Virus record (IMG/VR): IMGVR_UViG_3300020438_000324
Location: 1 to 21,598 of that record
Reading direction: 5' to 3' (one strand)
DNA length: 21,598 nt
Origin: a virus
A program made the position numbers and the translations under genes. Shown here piece after piece: positions 1 to 11,200 of the stretch. Below the pieces are notes generated by a model that searched no databases, was not told where the DNA came from, and saw nothing but the letters and a program-made list of their open reading frames with translations. Each line of letters starts with the position of its first letter. Position 1 is the first letter of the stretch.

Positions 1-3000
1 ATACCCATACGAACTGCTGGACTATCAATAGTAATAAACGATTCAATTTCAGCACCAGCATTACCAGTACCTGTTCCACGTATAACAACAGCAGGTGGTT
101 CTGTATACTCTGAACCAGAAAGAACTAACTCGGAATGATAAACTTTTTTACCAGAAACTCTTACCGTAGCAGTAGCATTACCACCACCAGGTAGTTGTGG
201 ACTTTCAATAGTTACAACTGCTGAATCATAATCATATCCAGTATTTTTAATATTGAGATCTGTTACTCTACCAGAATCTTTAACTATCTTAAGTGATAGA
301 GAAGTATTATTTGAATTATTATATTGTGTTATTGATGGAATAGAAAGTATTTCATCTTGAATAAAATCAGTTCCGTTATGATTGTTTAATACTAAATTAT
401 AAACCTGATCATTATTTAATGTTATTTGCCCTGTTGAAGTTGAAGCAACTTCAATTCCATTTCTGTCAATAACACGTGCTATAGGACCAGAAGCATTTGA
501 ATTAGTTCCAGTTACCTTTTCTGTCTTGAGAATTGTAAGAGTATCACTAGCAACTACTCTCAAATAAGTGTCTGGAGAAATAACTGTTTGGGTTCCTGGA
601 ATAATATTCTTACCAGGTTTGCTATTTTGTACATCAGTAAGATATACTCTAATAGGAATAGTATTACTCTTCTGTGCAAAGAATAAATCAATACCTGTTG
701 TAAATACACCTCCTTCAAATCCTTCCACAGTAAATGTCTGTGCAAGAGGATTTGGTCTAATTGGATTTGCTGTATTACTATCAGTTAACTGAGTACCTTC
801 ATTTGCTTTGAAATATGCTGGAGTAGTAGATACAATAGAAGATGGATTTTCTGGTAATGTACCAGTAGCATAGTATTGAACTTCAGCATATGTATCTACT
901 GTGTCCTTATTGGCATCAGTAGAACTTGATGTAAATCTAATTGTTTTAACACCAGAAGTAAACTTAACCTCATCGGCATCGTTATCATACACTACTGTAT
1001 CAACATTACCAGTCCAAGTAGAATTCTCTCTAGGTGGTTTTCCACAAGGTATTAATACTATTCCACTAGCACTACCATTAGAGTCTGTAACAATAGAACT
1101 ATTGAATGTTGATAATGAGTTACCAGCAATACCAGTATACCTAAAATCAGGATTAACCCAACGAGAAATATCCTGTCCTTCCATAAAGACACTGATATTT
1201 GTATTTGGTTTTAAACGATTTATTACAAACTTAACTGGAATACTTCTTGCAAAGAATGAAAGTGAAGTAGCAACTACATTAGAACCAACTCCTTTAGTTA
1301 TCAATCCTTTACCAATCTCATTATTTTCAGGACTGATATTTGATGAACTACCAACAGATGCTTCTGTTACAGATGAATCTGATACATCACTATTAACATC
1401 TGCAAATGATCCTATATTAAAGAATGCTCTATTAGCACCAATCCAATTAATTTTATATGAATTGTAAAGACTTGCAAAAGCATCTCTTACTTTACTCTTA
1501 GCAATAAAAATAGAATATAGATTTGTATTGTTATCCTTTATTAAAGGAGTAGTTGATGAATCATACCAAGAATCTGCAACTGGACCAATAAATGAATCTC
1601 CAACATATTGAAGAACAACAAATGGGTTTGGATTAATAGTTTTAGTAGCAAATGAATTACCAAGTAATTCCAATTCTGTATAAGGAAGTGTTACACGATC
1701 TCCATTGTTTACATAACCAGAAGTAACTCTTTGATCTGTTCTGGTGTTAACTTCTTTTAAACCTAATGATTCCTCATTAGATTGAGGTCTCATAACAGAC
1801 TGCTGTGTATCAACAGAACACTTATAATCAAGTGAACTAAGAGATCCAATCTTATGTGTCTCAAAATTGTCCACTATGAAACCACTCTTGAATCTATTGA
1901 TGCCATTACTATTAGTAATATGCATATTCAATGCTTGCTGTTCAAGAATGCTTAACGTTGTGTAATATTCTAGTCTTTCAATACGCTTCTCCAACTTACC
2001 AATATCACGCATTGTATAACGCTTATTATCAACTGGGACAAGTCTTACATCCTTACTACTATATGTGTACGCAGGAACGTACATATAGTATAAAGTGATT
2101 GCATCACTAATAGGATCAGGTTTTGATGGATTAAGAGAAGAATTACCTTTCTTGACAATAAATTCTCCTTTCTTATTTAAGGATAGAGAATCAATTCTGT
2201 TAAGGAATTGTGTTTGTGTAAACGAGAATGTATATTCAAGATTTGAATCAGGAGCTGGTGTACTAGTAACTACACCACCTGCACCTGTAAATGATCTTGT
2301 ATTTGATGCAGATAGAAGAGCATTGTTATTGAAACCAGAAGTTATGCAATCATTATCAACTTTTGGTCTAAAGTCAAGAACATCAGATAATGACACCTTA
2401 CCTAAAGCTGGTGAATTAAATGATGGAATATCTTCTGAACCAACACCTGCTTCATGTAAATATGAATCAACAGTACAGAAATCACCTTGAGTATGTTCAA
2501 AATAATCAAATGCTACAAGAAGTTTACCTACTGGAGATTCAGTTCCTGGTTTTAAAATAATTCTGGAAATATCATATACTGTATCTCTTTGTCCATCATC
2601 AAAGGTAAACTTATCAGTAACATCGGTTCCATTTATAATGTTACCATTTATATCAACACTAGGTGCTGCTGAAACCGTACCTTCATAAACATATCTCAAC
2701 TTATATGCATCAGCATAACTGAATACATCAGTAGTATCTTTATCATAATCCTTTCCACGGAAAGGAGTAACCTTATCTCCTACAGAATCAATAACAATTC
2801 TTTTATTTGTAACAGCAGTCTTAAGTCTTGGTTTTGCTTTAGTAACTTCCAAAGTGGCAGTTACCTTGAGTGTTGGGAACTTAGTATAGGTATTTGGTTC
2901 TGCTCCAAAGAAATTACTTGGTAAATTTAAAGTAACACTACCTGCTTGTAATCCACTAGCAGAATCAACAGAAGAAGCAATGGATACTTGATCTTGTCTA

Positions 3001-6000
3001 ATGTATAGAACATCACCATCTTCAACTAAAGATGTTCCTGAAGTAACTCCTTTGTTAAGAACTGTTACAAGGAAGTTACTTTCACTGAATGAAACAAACC
3101 TTTGTGTTCCATATGGCAAGTCTGCAACAAAGGTAATACCTCCACCAGTACCAGCAGCACCAGCAGCAGTAAAGTCTTTTCTCAAGTAATAAGTTATTTT
3201 AGAATCTTCACTACCTGCAACAACTGAACTTACTTGTTTAGTACCTGTTTTGTATAGAAGAGTTCCTTTATTAAAGTTATTAATTGAAGGACGTATTCTA
3301 ACAACACTAGCATTAGTTAAACCAGATGGTAATGATCTATCAAGATAAATTCTTGATTTAAATATACCTTGTGGTTTTGTTGCTTGTTGAACTACTGCAC
3401 GAAGAGTTCTATCTTCAACATCAGTAAATTGTATAAGATCTCCTTGTTGTAAAAATTTAGTAGCATCTCCACCAAATCCATTACATTCAATATATTTTCT
3501 TCCTTGATCACCACTGAAGGTAGAACTAGTAATAGCAGTAACTTCTGAATATTCTTCCTTATTTACTTCAATATCTGAAGTGAATAGATTTTCATTACCA
3601 GAACTATACTTACAGAAGAATGACTTAACATTCTGTGGTGTGTATGTTGTTACTGAATTTCTAACAAGAACAGGATTAATAATAGCAGCAGTTGGAGTAC
3701 CACCTGAAGACACACCAAGAACTAATGGTGGTTTTGCATATTCTACCTTGAAAGATTCTCTATCTTCAATATTGACTTTATAAATCCCACCACCACTAAT
3801 ACCAACACTAGCCTTATCTGAACCGTAATTTATACCATCTATACTGATAGTACTTCCAGTAGCATAATTACCACCACGATTAGTAACAACAAAATGAGAT
3901 ATAGTATTGTCTTTAGCAATTCTCTTTGTGTTGTTATTTTCATCTCTAATTGCTTCACCAGATTTGAAATTACCAAATATGGTTTTAAGCATTAAAACAT
4001 TACTAGTAGTATATTTACCAGATGGATATGCTTCTCCCTCTACAACACCATAAGCACCACTCTCAAGACCATATACGTACATACCAGGAGTAAATGTAGT
4101 AAGGTCTGTATTTGGTTCTTCTAAAATAATTTTGGTGAAGAATTGAGGATCAAAATAAGATAGTCCAAATGTACTATTGTAACTTGCTTTACCATCAGAA
4201 GATCTTCCACGTGAAACTACAATATCAGTATCAACGTTAAAACCAACTCCTCTGTCAACTAGACTGATGTTACTTGGTTTTGCTGTTCCTACAACTGGTG
4301 TTATAACTTCGTTATAATCAACTACATTTCCAAAAAATGTTGCATTATCTTTTACTCTAGCATCTGCTTCAGTTAAAAATAATCTTCTATATTTGGAACT
4401 TTCTCCATCATCATAATCAATAAATCTAGTTAAGAGAACATCTTTAGGTCCAGTAATAGTTAATTCCAAGTAAGTATCTGAAGTAGAAGTACTTACTTCC
4501 TTTCTATTAACTTTTGAGAATGCTAATGCAGTTACTTTCTGAACATCATTAGGAGTGTCATTATCATCTCTTGCAAAAACATACCATAATTCTCCTATAG
4601 TATTCTGCCAATCTATATCACTTACTGATGCTAAAGTTACTGTTAATGAAGTTGAAGCACCTGTACCTAATTGAGCAGCAGGACATGTGACAGTTTCATT
4701 ATTGGCATATCCAATACCACCATTGCTTATTGCTACACCTGTAACTGCACCATTACTATCAATAGTAACACTAAGTATTAAACCATTACCTGAACCACCT
4801 TCAGGAGTTACTATATGAGTATCTGCTTGACTTGCGAGTCCTGTGTAAGCACCAGGTGTTACAGAAAGAACAACACCAGCAGCAAGACCTAGATTGTTAT
4901 AAAGTTGACTGTTACTTGAATCAACATCAACATATATTGTTTTAGTTGCAGCATTTATATCAATAAACTTTCCTCTACGATCTAAAGTTTGTTTGATATC
5001 TGTATCTGCTTCACTATTATTAAGACCGATTGATCCATCATTAAATGTACTACAAAGAAATACGTTTGGATACGCAGTAAGATCAGTTCCAACAGAATTG
5101 ATTATACCAGCTTGAGCATTTAGTGGTACAGTTCCATATACATTAGTAACATTATAAGTAGGAAGTCCTTGTGTCTTTAAACGAATATCTGCTCTATCAA
5201 GAGTCTCTCTTGCTTTATCAATTGGATAATACTTTGTCTCCTTATTGACAATTTCATACCCTTTAACATATGCCTTACCTGGTCCAACACTTGCTACTAA
5301 TTTATCATCTGCCTCAGTAGTAGTTAATCCATTAATTTGACCAAAAGCATCAGCAGAGTATACACCTAAGTTTCCACCTTGCTTACGGTACTCTCTTACA
5401 TCAAGAGAAAAATTGTCAACAATATAATCTCCAGACTCATCATAAGTTCTTCTTGCTAAAGTTTGCTCAAGAAGATTGTAGTCTGTTTGTACTATTTGAC
5501 TTTGTACAGCACCATTTCTTACAGTCAACAACTGTATAAAATTCTTATCAGTTACTTGAGATAAAGAATATTGTGTGAGAGTAAGAGTTATCTTTAACCT
5601 ATTAGCACCTGGTGCAGTATAATTACTAGATCCAATTGAATTGTCATATAAAGATTCTTCTTCTTCTGCTGTTATAATACTTTCTTCAATCTTAAAACCA
5701 ACCTTTGCTGATGGTTTATCATAATACTTGTCAATAACCACTAACTGTGAACTATTCTTTACAAAATATCCATTTACAAAATAAATTCCTTCTTCTACTT
5801 TAACAGCAGAAGCATATCCCATTGCAGGACTCTCTAACGCTGTTGATGCACCTGTGTCAGGATCAGTAATAGAAATACTAGTAGGAAGTACACTTCCATC
5901 GGTTCCAACCACTAGGAGTGGTGTATTAACGCCATCTACGACCTCTAGGGTCTCACCTTGTCGGAATGTATCCTCATTACCTGCATCACCACTATTTGTA

Positions 6001-6410
6001 TAGTTTACATAAATTACATCTGATGTAGTTTCTGTTGCTACTTCAGTTTCAACTACATTACCAGTAACACCAGAAGTTAAACCTTTTAACTGCTGACCTT
6101 TTAACTGACTAATATCATATTTTTTATAAACAACCTGACCATCTTGGTTTACAGGTATTTCTGATACAGAAGATAACTTAACATAGTTAAGTTTGGTATT
6201 AAGTCCAACTTCTCCAGGTATGACAAGTTCACCTTGTTTAAAGGCATACTTACCAAAACTTTCAATTTGATTTTGCAGTATAGACTGTAACTGGGTTAAC
6301 TCCCTCGCTTGGATTGAGTATCCAGGGCGAAAGAGCACCTTGTAGAAGTTCTTATCCTGTGAAAAATCATCGTAGTATGGTGCTACATTTAGGTTAGTCT
6401 TCTGAGGCAT
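1..6410 (-). CDS. Giant DUF4815-type virion structural protein, C-terminus missing (runs off the window)
   Basis: An open frame runs from an ATG at 6410 to the left edge, giving at least 2,136 codons with no stop in the segments I translated. I sampled many places along it, not every codon. The N-terminus (MPQKTNLNVAPYYDDF, then YKVLFRPGYSIQARELTQLQ) is the hallmark of the DUF4815 proteins found in marine T4-like phages. Further family-like segments are a YFVNGYFV-type strand near residues 200-220, YDESGDYIVDNFSLDVREY near 330, and GKAYVKGYEI near 375. A short coiled coil (MRDIGKLEKRIERLEYYTTL) begins near residue 1467. A WVNPDFRY segment lies near 1740-1760 and a PLAQTF motif near 1890. The last visible part is beta-rich, with a Gly-Tyr-Pro-Pro type repeat (SGSEYTEPP). 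It starts 32 bp after gp8, with AGTGAG just before the ATG. By position it replaces T4 gp9/gp10, so a peripheral baseplate or fibre-attachment role is inferred. No catalytic motif was seen. Confidence 0.9.
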   Translation of the reverse strand, partial: MPQKTNLNVAPYYDDFSQDKNFYKVLFRPGYSIQARELTQLQSILQNQIESFGKYAFKQGELVIPGEVGLNTKLNYVKLSSVSEIPVNQDGQVVYKKYDISQLKGQQLKGLTSGVTGNVVETEVATETTSDVIYVNYTNSGDAGNEDTFRQGETLEVVDGVNTPLLVVGTDGSVLPTSISITDPDTGASTALESPAMGYASAVKVEEGIYFVNGYFVKNSSQLVVIDKYYDKPSAKVGFKIEESIITAEEEESLYDNSIGSSNYTAPGANRLKITLTLTQYSLSQVTDKNFIQLLTVRNGAVQSQIVQTDYNLLEQTLARRTYDESGDYIVDNFSLDVREYRKQGGNLGVYSADAFGQINGLTTTEADDKLVASVGPGKAYVKGYEIVNKETKYYPIDKARETLDRADIRLKTQGLPTYNVTNVYGTVPLNAQAGIINSVGTDLTAYPNVFLCSTFNDGSIGLNNSEADTDIKQTLDRRGKFIDINAATKTIYVDVDSSNSQLYNNLGLAAGVVLSVTPGAYTGLASQADTHIVTPEGGSGNGLILSVTIDSNGAVTGVAISNGGIGYANNETVTCPAAQLGTGASTSLTVTLASVSDIDWQNTIGELWYVFARDDNDTPNDVQKVTALAFSKVNRKEVSTSTSDTYLELTITGPKDVLLTRFIDYDDGESSKYRRLFLTEADARVKDNATFFGNVVDYNEVITPVVGTAKPSNISLVDRGVGFNVDTDIVVSRGRSSDGKASYNSTFGLSYFDPQFFTKIILEEPNTDLTTFTPGMYVYGLESGAYGVVEGEAYPSGKYTTSNVLMLKTIFGNFKSGEAIRDENNNTKRIAKDNTISHFVVTNRGGNYATGSTISIDGINYGSDKASVGISGGGIYKVNIEDRESFKVEYAKPPLVLGVSSGGTPTAAIINPVLVRNSVTTYTPQNVKSFFCKYSSGNENLFTSDIEVNKEEYSEVTAITSSTFSGDQGRKYIECNGFGGDATKFLQQGDLIQFTDVEDRTLRAVVQQATKPQGIFKSRIYLDRSLPSGLTNASVVRIRPSINNFNKGTLLYKTGTKQVSSVVAGSEDSKITYYLRKDFTAAGAAGTGGGITFVADLPYGTQRFVSFSESNFLVTVLNKGVTSGTSLVEDGDVLYIRQDQVSIASSVDSASGLQAGSVTLNLPSNFFGAEPNTYTKFPTLKVTATLEVTKAKPRLKTAVTNKRIVIDSVGDKVTPFRGKDYDKDTTDVFSYADAYKLRYVYEGTVSAAPSVDINGNIINGTDVTDKFTFDDGQRDTVYDISRIILKPGTESPVGKLLVAFDYFEHTQGDFCTVDSYLHEAGVGSEDIPSFNSPALGKVSLSDVLDFRPKVDNDCITSGFNNNALLSASNTRSFTGAGGVVTSTPAPDSNLEYTFSFTQTQFLNRIDSLSLNKKGEFIVKKGNSSLNPSKPDPISDAITLYYMYVPAYTYSSKDVRLVPVDNKRYTMRDIGKLEKRIERLEYYTTLSILEQQALNMHITNSNGINRFKSGFIVDNFETHKIGSLSSLDYKCSVDTQQSVMRPQSNEESLGLKEVNTRTDQRVTSGYVNNGDRVTLPYTELELLGNSFATKTINPNPFVVLQYVGDSFIGPVADSWYDSSTTPLIKDNNTNLYSIFIAKSKVRDAFASLYNSYKINWIGANRAFFNIGSFADVNSDVSDSSVTEASVGSSSNISPENNEIGKGLITKGVGSNVVATSLSFFARSIPVKFVINRLKPNTNISVFMEGQDISRWVNPDFRYTGIAGNSLSTFNSSIVTDSNGSASGIVLIPCGKPPRENSTWTGNVDTVVYDNDADEVKFTSGVKTIRFTSSSTDANKDTVDTYAEVQYYATGTLPENPSSIVSTTPAYFKANEGTQLTDSNTANPIRPNPLAQTFTVEGFEGGVFTTGIDLFFAQKSNTIPIRVYLTDVQNSKPGKNIIPGTQTVISPDTYLRVVASDTLTILKTEKVTGTNSNASGPIARVIDRNGIEVASTSTGQITLNNDQVYNLVLNNHNGTDFIQDEILSIPSITQYNNSNNTSLSLKIVKDSGRVTDLNIKNTGYDYDSAVVTIESPQLPGGGNATATVRVSGKKVYHSELVLSGSEYTEPPAVVIRGTGTGNAGAEIESFITIDSPAVRMG

Positions 6411-6442
6411 CTCACTTTATCTCTAGTTTTTTGGGATAAGAA

Positions 6443-8209
6443 TCAGAATTCAATTACAAGTTTGATGTCCTCAATTTGATCAGGAGCACGTGTAATCTGT
6501 CTTCTATTCTCTATGTATACGATATCCCCAGAGTTAGCAGCGATTTCAGGAGATGCTAAACCTCCAGTGAATCCAATATCTGATAGAACTGTATCCTGTG
6601 CAGTATCAACTGTTCCTGAAGCGGTTGAAGTACCACCAACAACTGCATTAGCAGCATCAGAAGCAAATGCTAATACAGTACCAGCATCAGTATGTGTTGT
6701 AGGAGATTGGAAATACTTTAATATACCATTAGTAGAATCCCAAGAAACTACAGTAGCTTTAGCAGTACCACCAGTAACTGTCTGTGTAATCGTTTCATCA
6801 GCAGCATAATCAGCAGTAGCACCATTGATCTTCAATACAGAAGTTCCACGTAATGTGCTATTTGTAGCAAAATTTGTAGTACCAAAATCATATGGATCTT
6901 GAATAATACCAATTCTACGGAAATCATTGTCTACAGGGAAGTCTCCAGAACCTTCAGCATAAGTCAGACGAACATTCGTCATAACTCTCTTAGCAAATAA
7001 TTCTGCTTCTGCACTAGAACCGTGACCACCTTCAGGTGAAATAACAACTTCAATTCCACCAACAGCAGTAAACGCAGCAGGGTTAGTTGTCAATCCAGTA
7101 TCAGTAAATACTGTGGATGTAGATAGAATTACATTACCATAGGTATATCCAGAACCTACCGATTCCATACCAATAGTAGATACAGCACCGCCAGCAGTTG
7201 TTTCAATTTTAACAACAGCACCATTTCCATCACCCTTAACAGGTGTGTATAAAGTTGCAGATGCAGGTAATCCACTAGTTCCTACATTATTATCCAATGC
7301 TATATGAATAGCACCATCAACAGCAGCACCCTCAACAGAAACTCTAGATGCTTCTCCAACAGCAGCGATAGGGATAAAGTCTGTAGATAAGAAGGAAAGA
7401 ACGTCACCTGTTGTCAAGGTGTACATATGCTTCCAAATATAATTACCTGTTGATTCAGTATAAATTCCACCAGCAAATGTACCTGCTCCAGCACTAGGAG
7501 AAGAAGTTGGTTCACCGTTGGCAGCAACGTTTACACCAGTTGGGTTAGCAGAACTCTGTCCATTATAAAGACACTTAAAGACTTGATAATTAGAATTCAT
7601 AACATAAAACTTAGATCCAGGAAGACTGCTTGATCCACCAGTAGCAGGTTGTATACCAATCGCTCCACCACCAGCAGGAGTTGCTGAATAGTTTGGACGG
7701 TACATATCAAACTTTGGATTAATAGTTGTGTTCCAGTTGTAACGGGGAACAACTAAACGAGCAAAAGTATCAGTAATACGCTTGGCAGCAATTAACTCTT
7801 CATAGACATCTTGTTTTTCAGCCTGGTTGTCTATAGGAGTAGGAGGAACTTCCTCAGTAGCGTATCTATACGCTCCAGAAGCAGCAGTAGCACCTGAAGT
7901 ACCACCAGTGATGGTAGTTCCAAATGCGGGTGTTGTAGTCGCTGTAGGAAGGATTGTAGTAAGTAGTAGACTGTTCGCTTGAACTTCAGATACTACTCCA
8001 CTCCATCCACCGCCACTAACGGTTTCTCCAACAGAAAATGCGGTTGCACTCTGATTGAAGATGTCAAGGTGAGCGTCCCATTTAGTTGAACGTCCCACAA
8101 AGAAATACATTCTTGTACGATCAGCAGTTCCTGCGGTTCCTTCACTAAGGGACTCTAAGAACTGCTTCGCATTGAAGATTCTAAATTTTTCTGAAATAAT
8201 AGCTGCCAT
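6443..8209 (-). CDS. 8: Baseplate wedge protein gp8
   Basis: This 588-aa protein matches T4 gp8 at both ends and at several internal points, compared from memory. The N-terminus has SEKFRIFNAKQF and then MYFFVGR (T4: SKFRTEKM and IFITFGR). The middle has RLVVPRYNW (residues 151-159) and NYIWKHMYTL (256-265). The end has FRRIGIIQDP (430-439) and the C-terminal block DIVYIENRRQITRAPDQIED (562-581), where T4 has MIYMENRPPIIMAMDQTEE. T4 gp8 has 334 residues. The excess lies mainly in glycine/threonine/alanine-rich beta stretches near 52-113, 225-250, 300-400 and 452-540. Two of these (52-113 and 452-540) resemble a 'GETI..G.TSG-A-A' module also present in the neighbouring giant protein. gp8 forms dimers in the wedge and binds gp6/gp7 in T4. 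A late promoter box sits about 40 bp upstream, so it can be transcribed independently of gp6. Confidence 0.95.
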   Translation of the reverse strand: MAAIISEKFRIFNAKQFLESLSEGTAGTADRTRMYFFVGRSTKWDAHLDIFNQSATAFSVGETVSGGGWSGVVSEVQANSLLLTTILPTATTTPAFGTTITGGTSGATAASGAYRYATEEVPPTPIDNQAEKQDVYEELIAAKRITDTFARLVVPRYNWNTTINPKFDMYRPNYSATPAGGGAIGIQPATGGSSSLPGSKFYVMNSNYQVFKCLYNGQSSANPTGVNVAANGEPTSSPSAGAGTFAGGIYTESTGNYIWKHMYTLTTGDVLSFLSTDFIPIAAVGEASRVSVEGAAVDGAIHIALDNNVGTSGLPASATLYTPVKGDGNGAVVKIETTAGGAVSTIGMESVGSGYTYGNVILSTSTVFTDTGLTTNPAAFTAVGGIEVVISPEGGHGSSAEAELFAKRVMTNVRLTYAEGSGDFPVDNDFRRIGIIQDPYDFGTTNFATNSTLRGTSVLKINGATADYAADETITQTVTGGTAKATVVSWDSTNGILKYFQSPTTHTDAGTVLAFASDAANAVVGGTSTASGTVDTAQDTVLSDIGFTGGLASPEIAANSGDIVYIENRRQITRAPDQIEDIKLVIEF

Positions 8210-8246
8210 TTGCCAAAGCTCGTGATTGTATAGACTGAATCTGGTT

Positions 8247-8254
8247 TATTTATA
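8247..8254 (-). promoter_or_regulatory. T4-type late promoter for gp8
   Basis: Read on the minus strand this is a perfect TATAAATA box, the T4 late promoter core. It begins 5 bp after the stop codon of the giant gene and lies 38-45 bp upstream of the gp8 ATG. Initiation would fall a few bases after the box. A near-match (TATAAATT) overlaps the giant gene's stop codon just before it (about 8258-8265). In T4 such boxes are read by host RNA polymerase with gp55 and gp33. Confidence 0.8.
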
Positions 8255-8259
8255 ATAAT

Positions 8260-11200
8260 TTATAAAGCGTTTCTGAGGTACTCACCTATAGTGTGTGACT
8301 CAATAGGAGTGTTGTTTACTCCACGAGTACAACCTAAGAAACGATCATTCATTTTACTTGTATAAGAAATTTGTTCTCTACCTAATAAAATTGTCCCTGT
8401 AGAAGGGAAGTTGGTAGTATTTGCATACACTGTTTCATTAGTAGCAAGATAACCACCACCACTCTCGTTTGGTAGGTCAGAAGTATCTAGCTGACTAACA
8501 TAATGATTTATGGAAGGATAACCAATATTAAAGATATAATCATTGGTTGCAACCATACTCTCTGCCTGATCTTCAAAAGTACGTAACTCTAGATCAAACC
8601 CCTCAAACTCCTGAATGGTATATGCGGAAACTGAGACACCACCAGTAGATAATATATCACCAGTAGTCATAAACTTAGCACCTTCCCATTGTAGGAATCT
8701 TGGTCCTAGTGTTCCCTGTTCGTATACTGATTCATAGTTGATTCTACGTAAATCAACAAATCCCATATTATATAATGCTTTCTTCTCCATAGGTAGTTGC
8801 ACTCCTCCACCTCCAATAGGATTACCATCACCAGGACTACCATCAGGACGTACTCTTCTGTTACCATACTGATCAATCTCAATAACAGGTAATCTTAATT
8901 GAACAATAGTTTCAGTTTCAATTTCTAGAGTCACTTGTTTTTCAACACTAGGAGAAGGTATAGAAGCGATTACCGTTGGATAGTACTTATTAATTTGTTG
9001 AGTAATAGGTTTAATATCTACACCAGATGTAGTTTGAATAATAGAAGTAATTTTTTGCTTACATCCGTCTGGTGTAGTAATCGCCATATTGAGATTACCC
9101 ATAGTACCAACTTCAAGACCTTTAAATCTAGTAACTTCTGAGTATACAGTAACAGGAGATGGGTATACAATACTAGGATTGAACTTTAATGTAAAACTAC
9201 TAGCAATTTTTCTACCACGTTGTTTAATAATTTTATACTGTCTTGCAGTAACAATCTTTGGTGCTTTTGTATAACCACTACCAGCATTAGTTAATACTAT
9301 ATCAATTATATGACCATCAGAAACAACTACTTCTGCTTTTGCTCCTCCTCCATTTTGATCAACAGGTATAAAATGTAGTACAGGTGTACTATCATATCCA
9401 AACGCAGTTGATCCTTTAGTAACCTTCCACTCAGATTCTATCATCTCTATGGTTGCTTTATTCCATGAAACAGAAGAAACCTTGCCACCATCAATCTCAC
9501 ATGTCGCACTAAGTCCAACACCTCTTGTGTCACCTGCATAGTTGGTTGTGATAATTGTTCCAAAGAAACCAGCAGACACTTCCTCTTGTGGCACATAGGT
9601 CTTAGGATTTACATACCTAGGCAATCCATTAATTGTTCTATAGTCATCTTCACCATCAATCTTGACTATATCACCATCGTTTATATTTGATAGTAGTCTA
9701 TTCCTTACATAGAAAGCTTCATCTGCTCTTGGAGTACCATATAACCACCTAGCAGAGTTTCTTTGCATTCTATAGTTCTGATCACTATCTCTAACAACTG
9801 CTATAGTATTAGTTACACCAGTAAGTTCATACTCATCAGCAAAGTCAGAAGATCTAGCAAAGAAAACAGAAGAACCATCTAGGTCTGGATTGTTACCAAC
9901 CAAAGTAATAATTAATTTCTGATCTGTGGTTGTATATGTTTTAACATTACCAAGCATACGCTTAGTTCCACCAACCTTTTGGTATGCTACTTGGAAATAA
10001 TCATATGATAAACCATACCAATCTTTCCAAGCACCAAAAGTATTAGTAGAACCTGCATCACAAGTAAGAATAATTTCATTAAAATATTGCCCTGCCTCAA
10101 AATCATATAGAGTCATAGCAGGATCAATATCTCTACCATAAAGAACAATAATCTCTACATTGTTTTCTTTCTTTATCTTTTTATTGAATGTAATAGCAGG
10201 TCCAACAATATTGTAAGAATCTTCTTCTCTTTGTAAGACACCATCAATAAAGACCATTACAAGTCTTGTATCATTTATTACTTTTACTTTTTTGTCTGAA
10301 TCTAATATTAAATAAGGTCCAGCAGAATCTTCCTCTACAATAGAACATCTAAGGTAACTACCAATACCGTGACCAAAGAACTTTTCAACTGCTAATGGTT
10401 CCTGAAGAGTTTTTGTATTTTCTGTCTGATTCCATATTGGTGCTTCATCAAATACAATCTTGTTAGGAACATCAGTTCTATCAATTGTATATGCAGGATT
10501 ATGCTGCAATACTCCACTTAATGCAATAAACAGATCTTCATTAACTTGTGTATCAACACCAGTTCCATCTTCATAATATAAATCAAATATTTTACTTTCT
10601 CCATTGAAATAGTCAGGATTAGTTAGTGTAGCAGCGTCTTCTCCATTAGTTAATATTAATGTTAGAACATTAGATAATGTATCTAATGCAGAAAGAACAT
10701 TAGCACATTTATTAGGAGCACTATCTGCTAATATATGAATATTCTCATATCCATCACTCAGTTCATTATTAACTGCTTGTTTAGCAAGACTAACAGCATG
10801 TTGATATGCTTCTACTCCTGCTTCTAATTCCGAAGTTTTATCACCTGTTGCTGCATCAGTAAGCACTCCTTCTCCAGTTAAAGAAGAAAGAACACCACCA
10901 GTGTAATAAGATTTACCTTCATATACTGTTTTCCAGTTTCCACCAAATCTTATATCATGTGACCATGCATCTAAAACCTGACCTATATTTCTAGAGAACT
11001 TACCTTCTGTAACATTCCAAGGTAACTCAGGATATGTAGATTTTATATAAGTAATAGTTTTATCTACTATAGTACTTCTATTACGTTCAATCTGATTAGC
11101 AGAGTCAATCCACCTACCACTTCTTTGGAATATGTTCTTAATCTTCTTAAGATACTTTTGATTTAAAGTATTATCTTTAAATTGGAAATATCTTCCATAA

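Noticed and set aside
901-1467. 188-aa open frame on the plus strand
   Set aside because: It lies antisense within the DUF4815 gene, whose translation is coherent and family-like across the whole interval. The plus-strand product is a low-complexity mirror of it.
2095-2490. 131-aa plus-strand open frame
   Set aside because: Shadow of the same minus-strand structural gene; no start context or recognisable domain.
6513-6809. 98-aa plus-strand open frame
   Set aside because: Antisense to the conserved C-terminal end of gp8, so it is a shadow.
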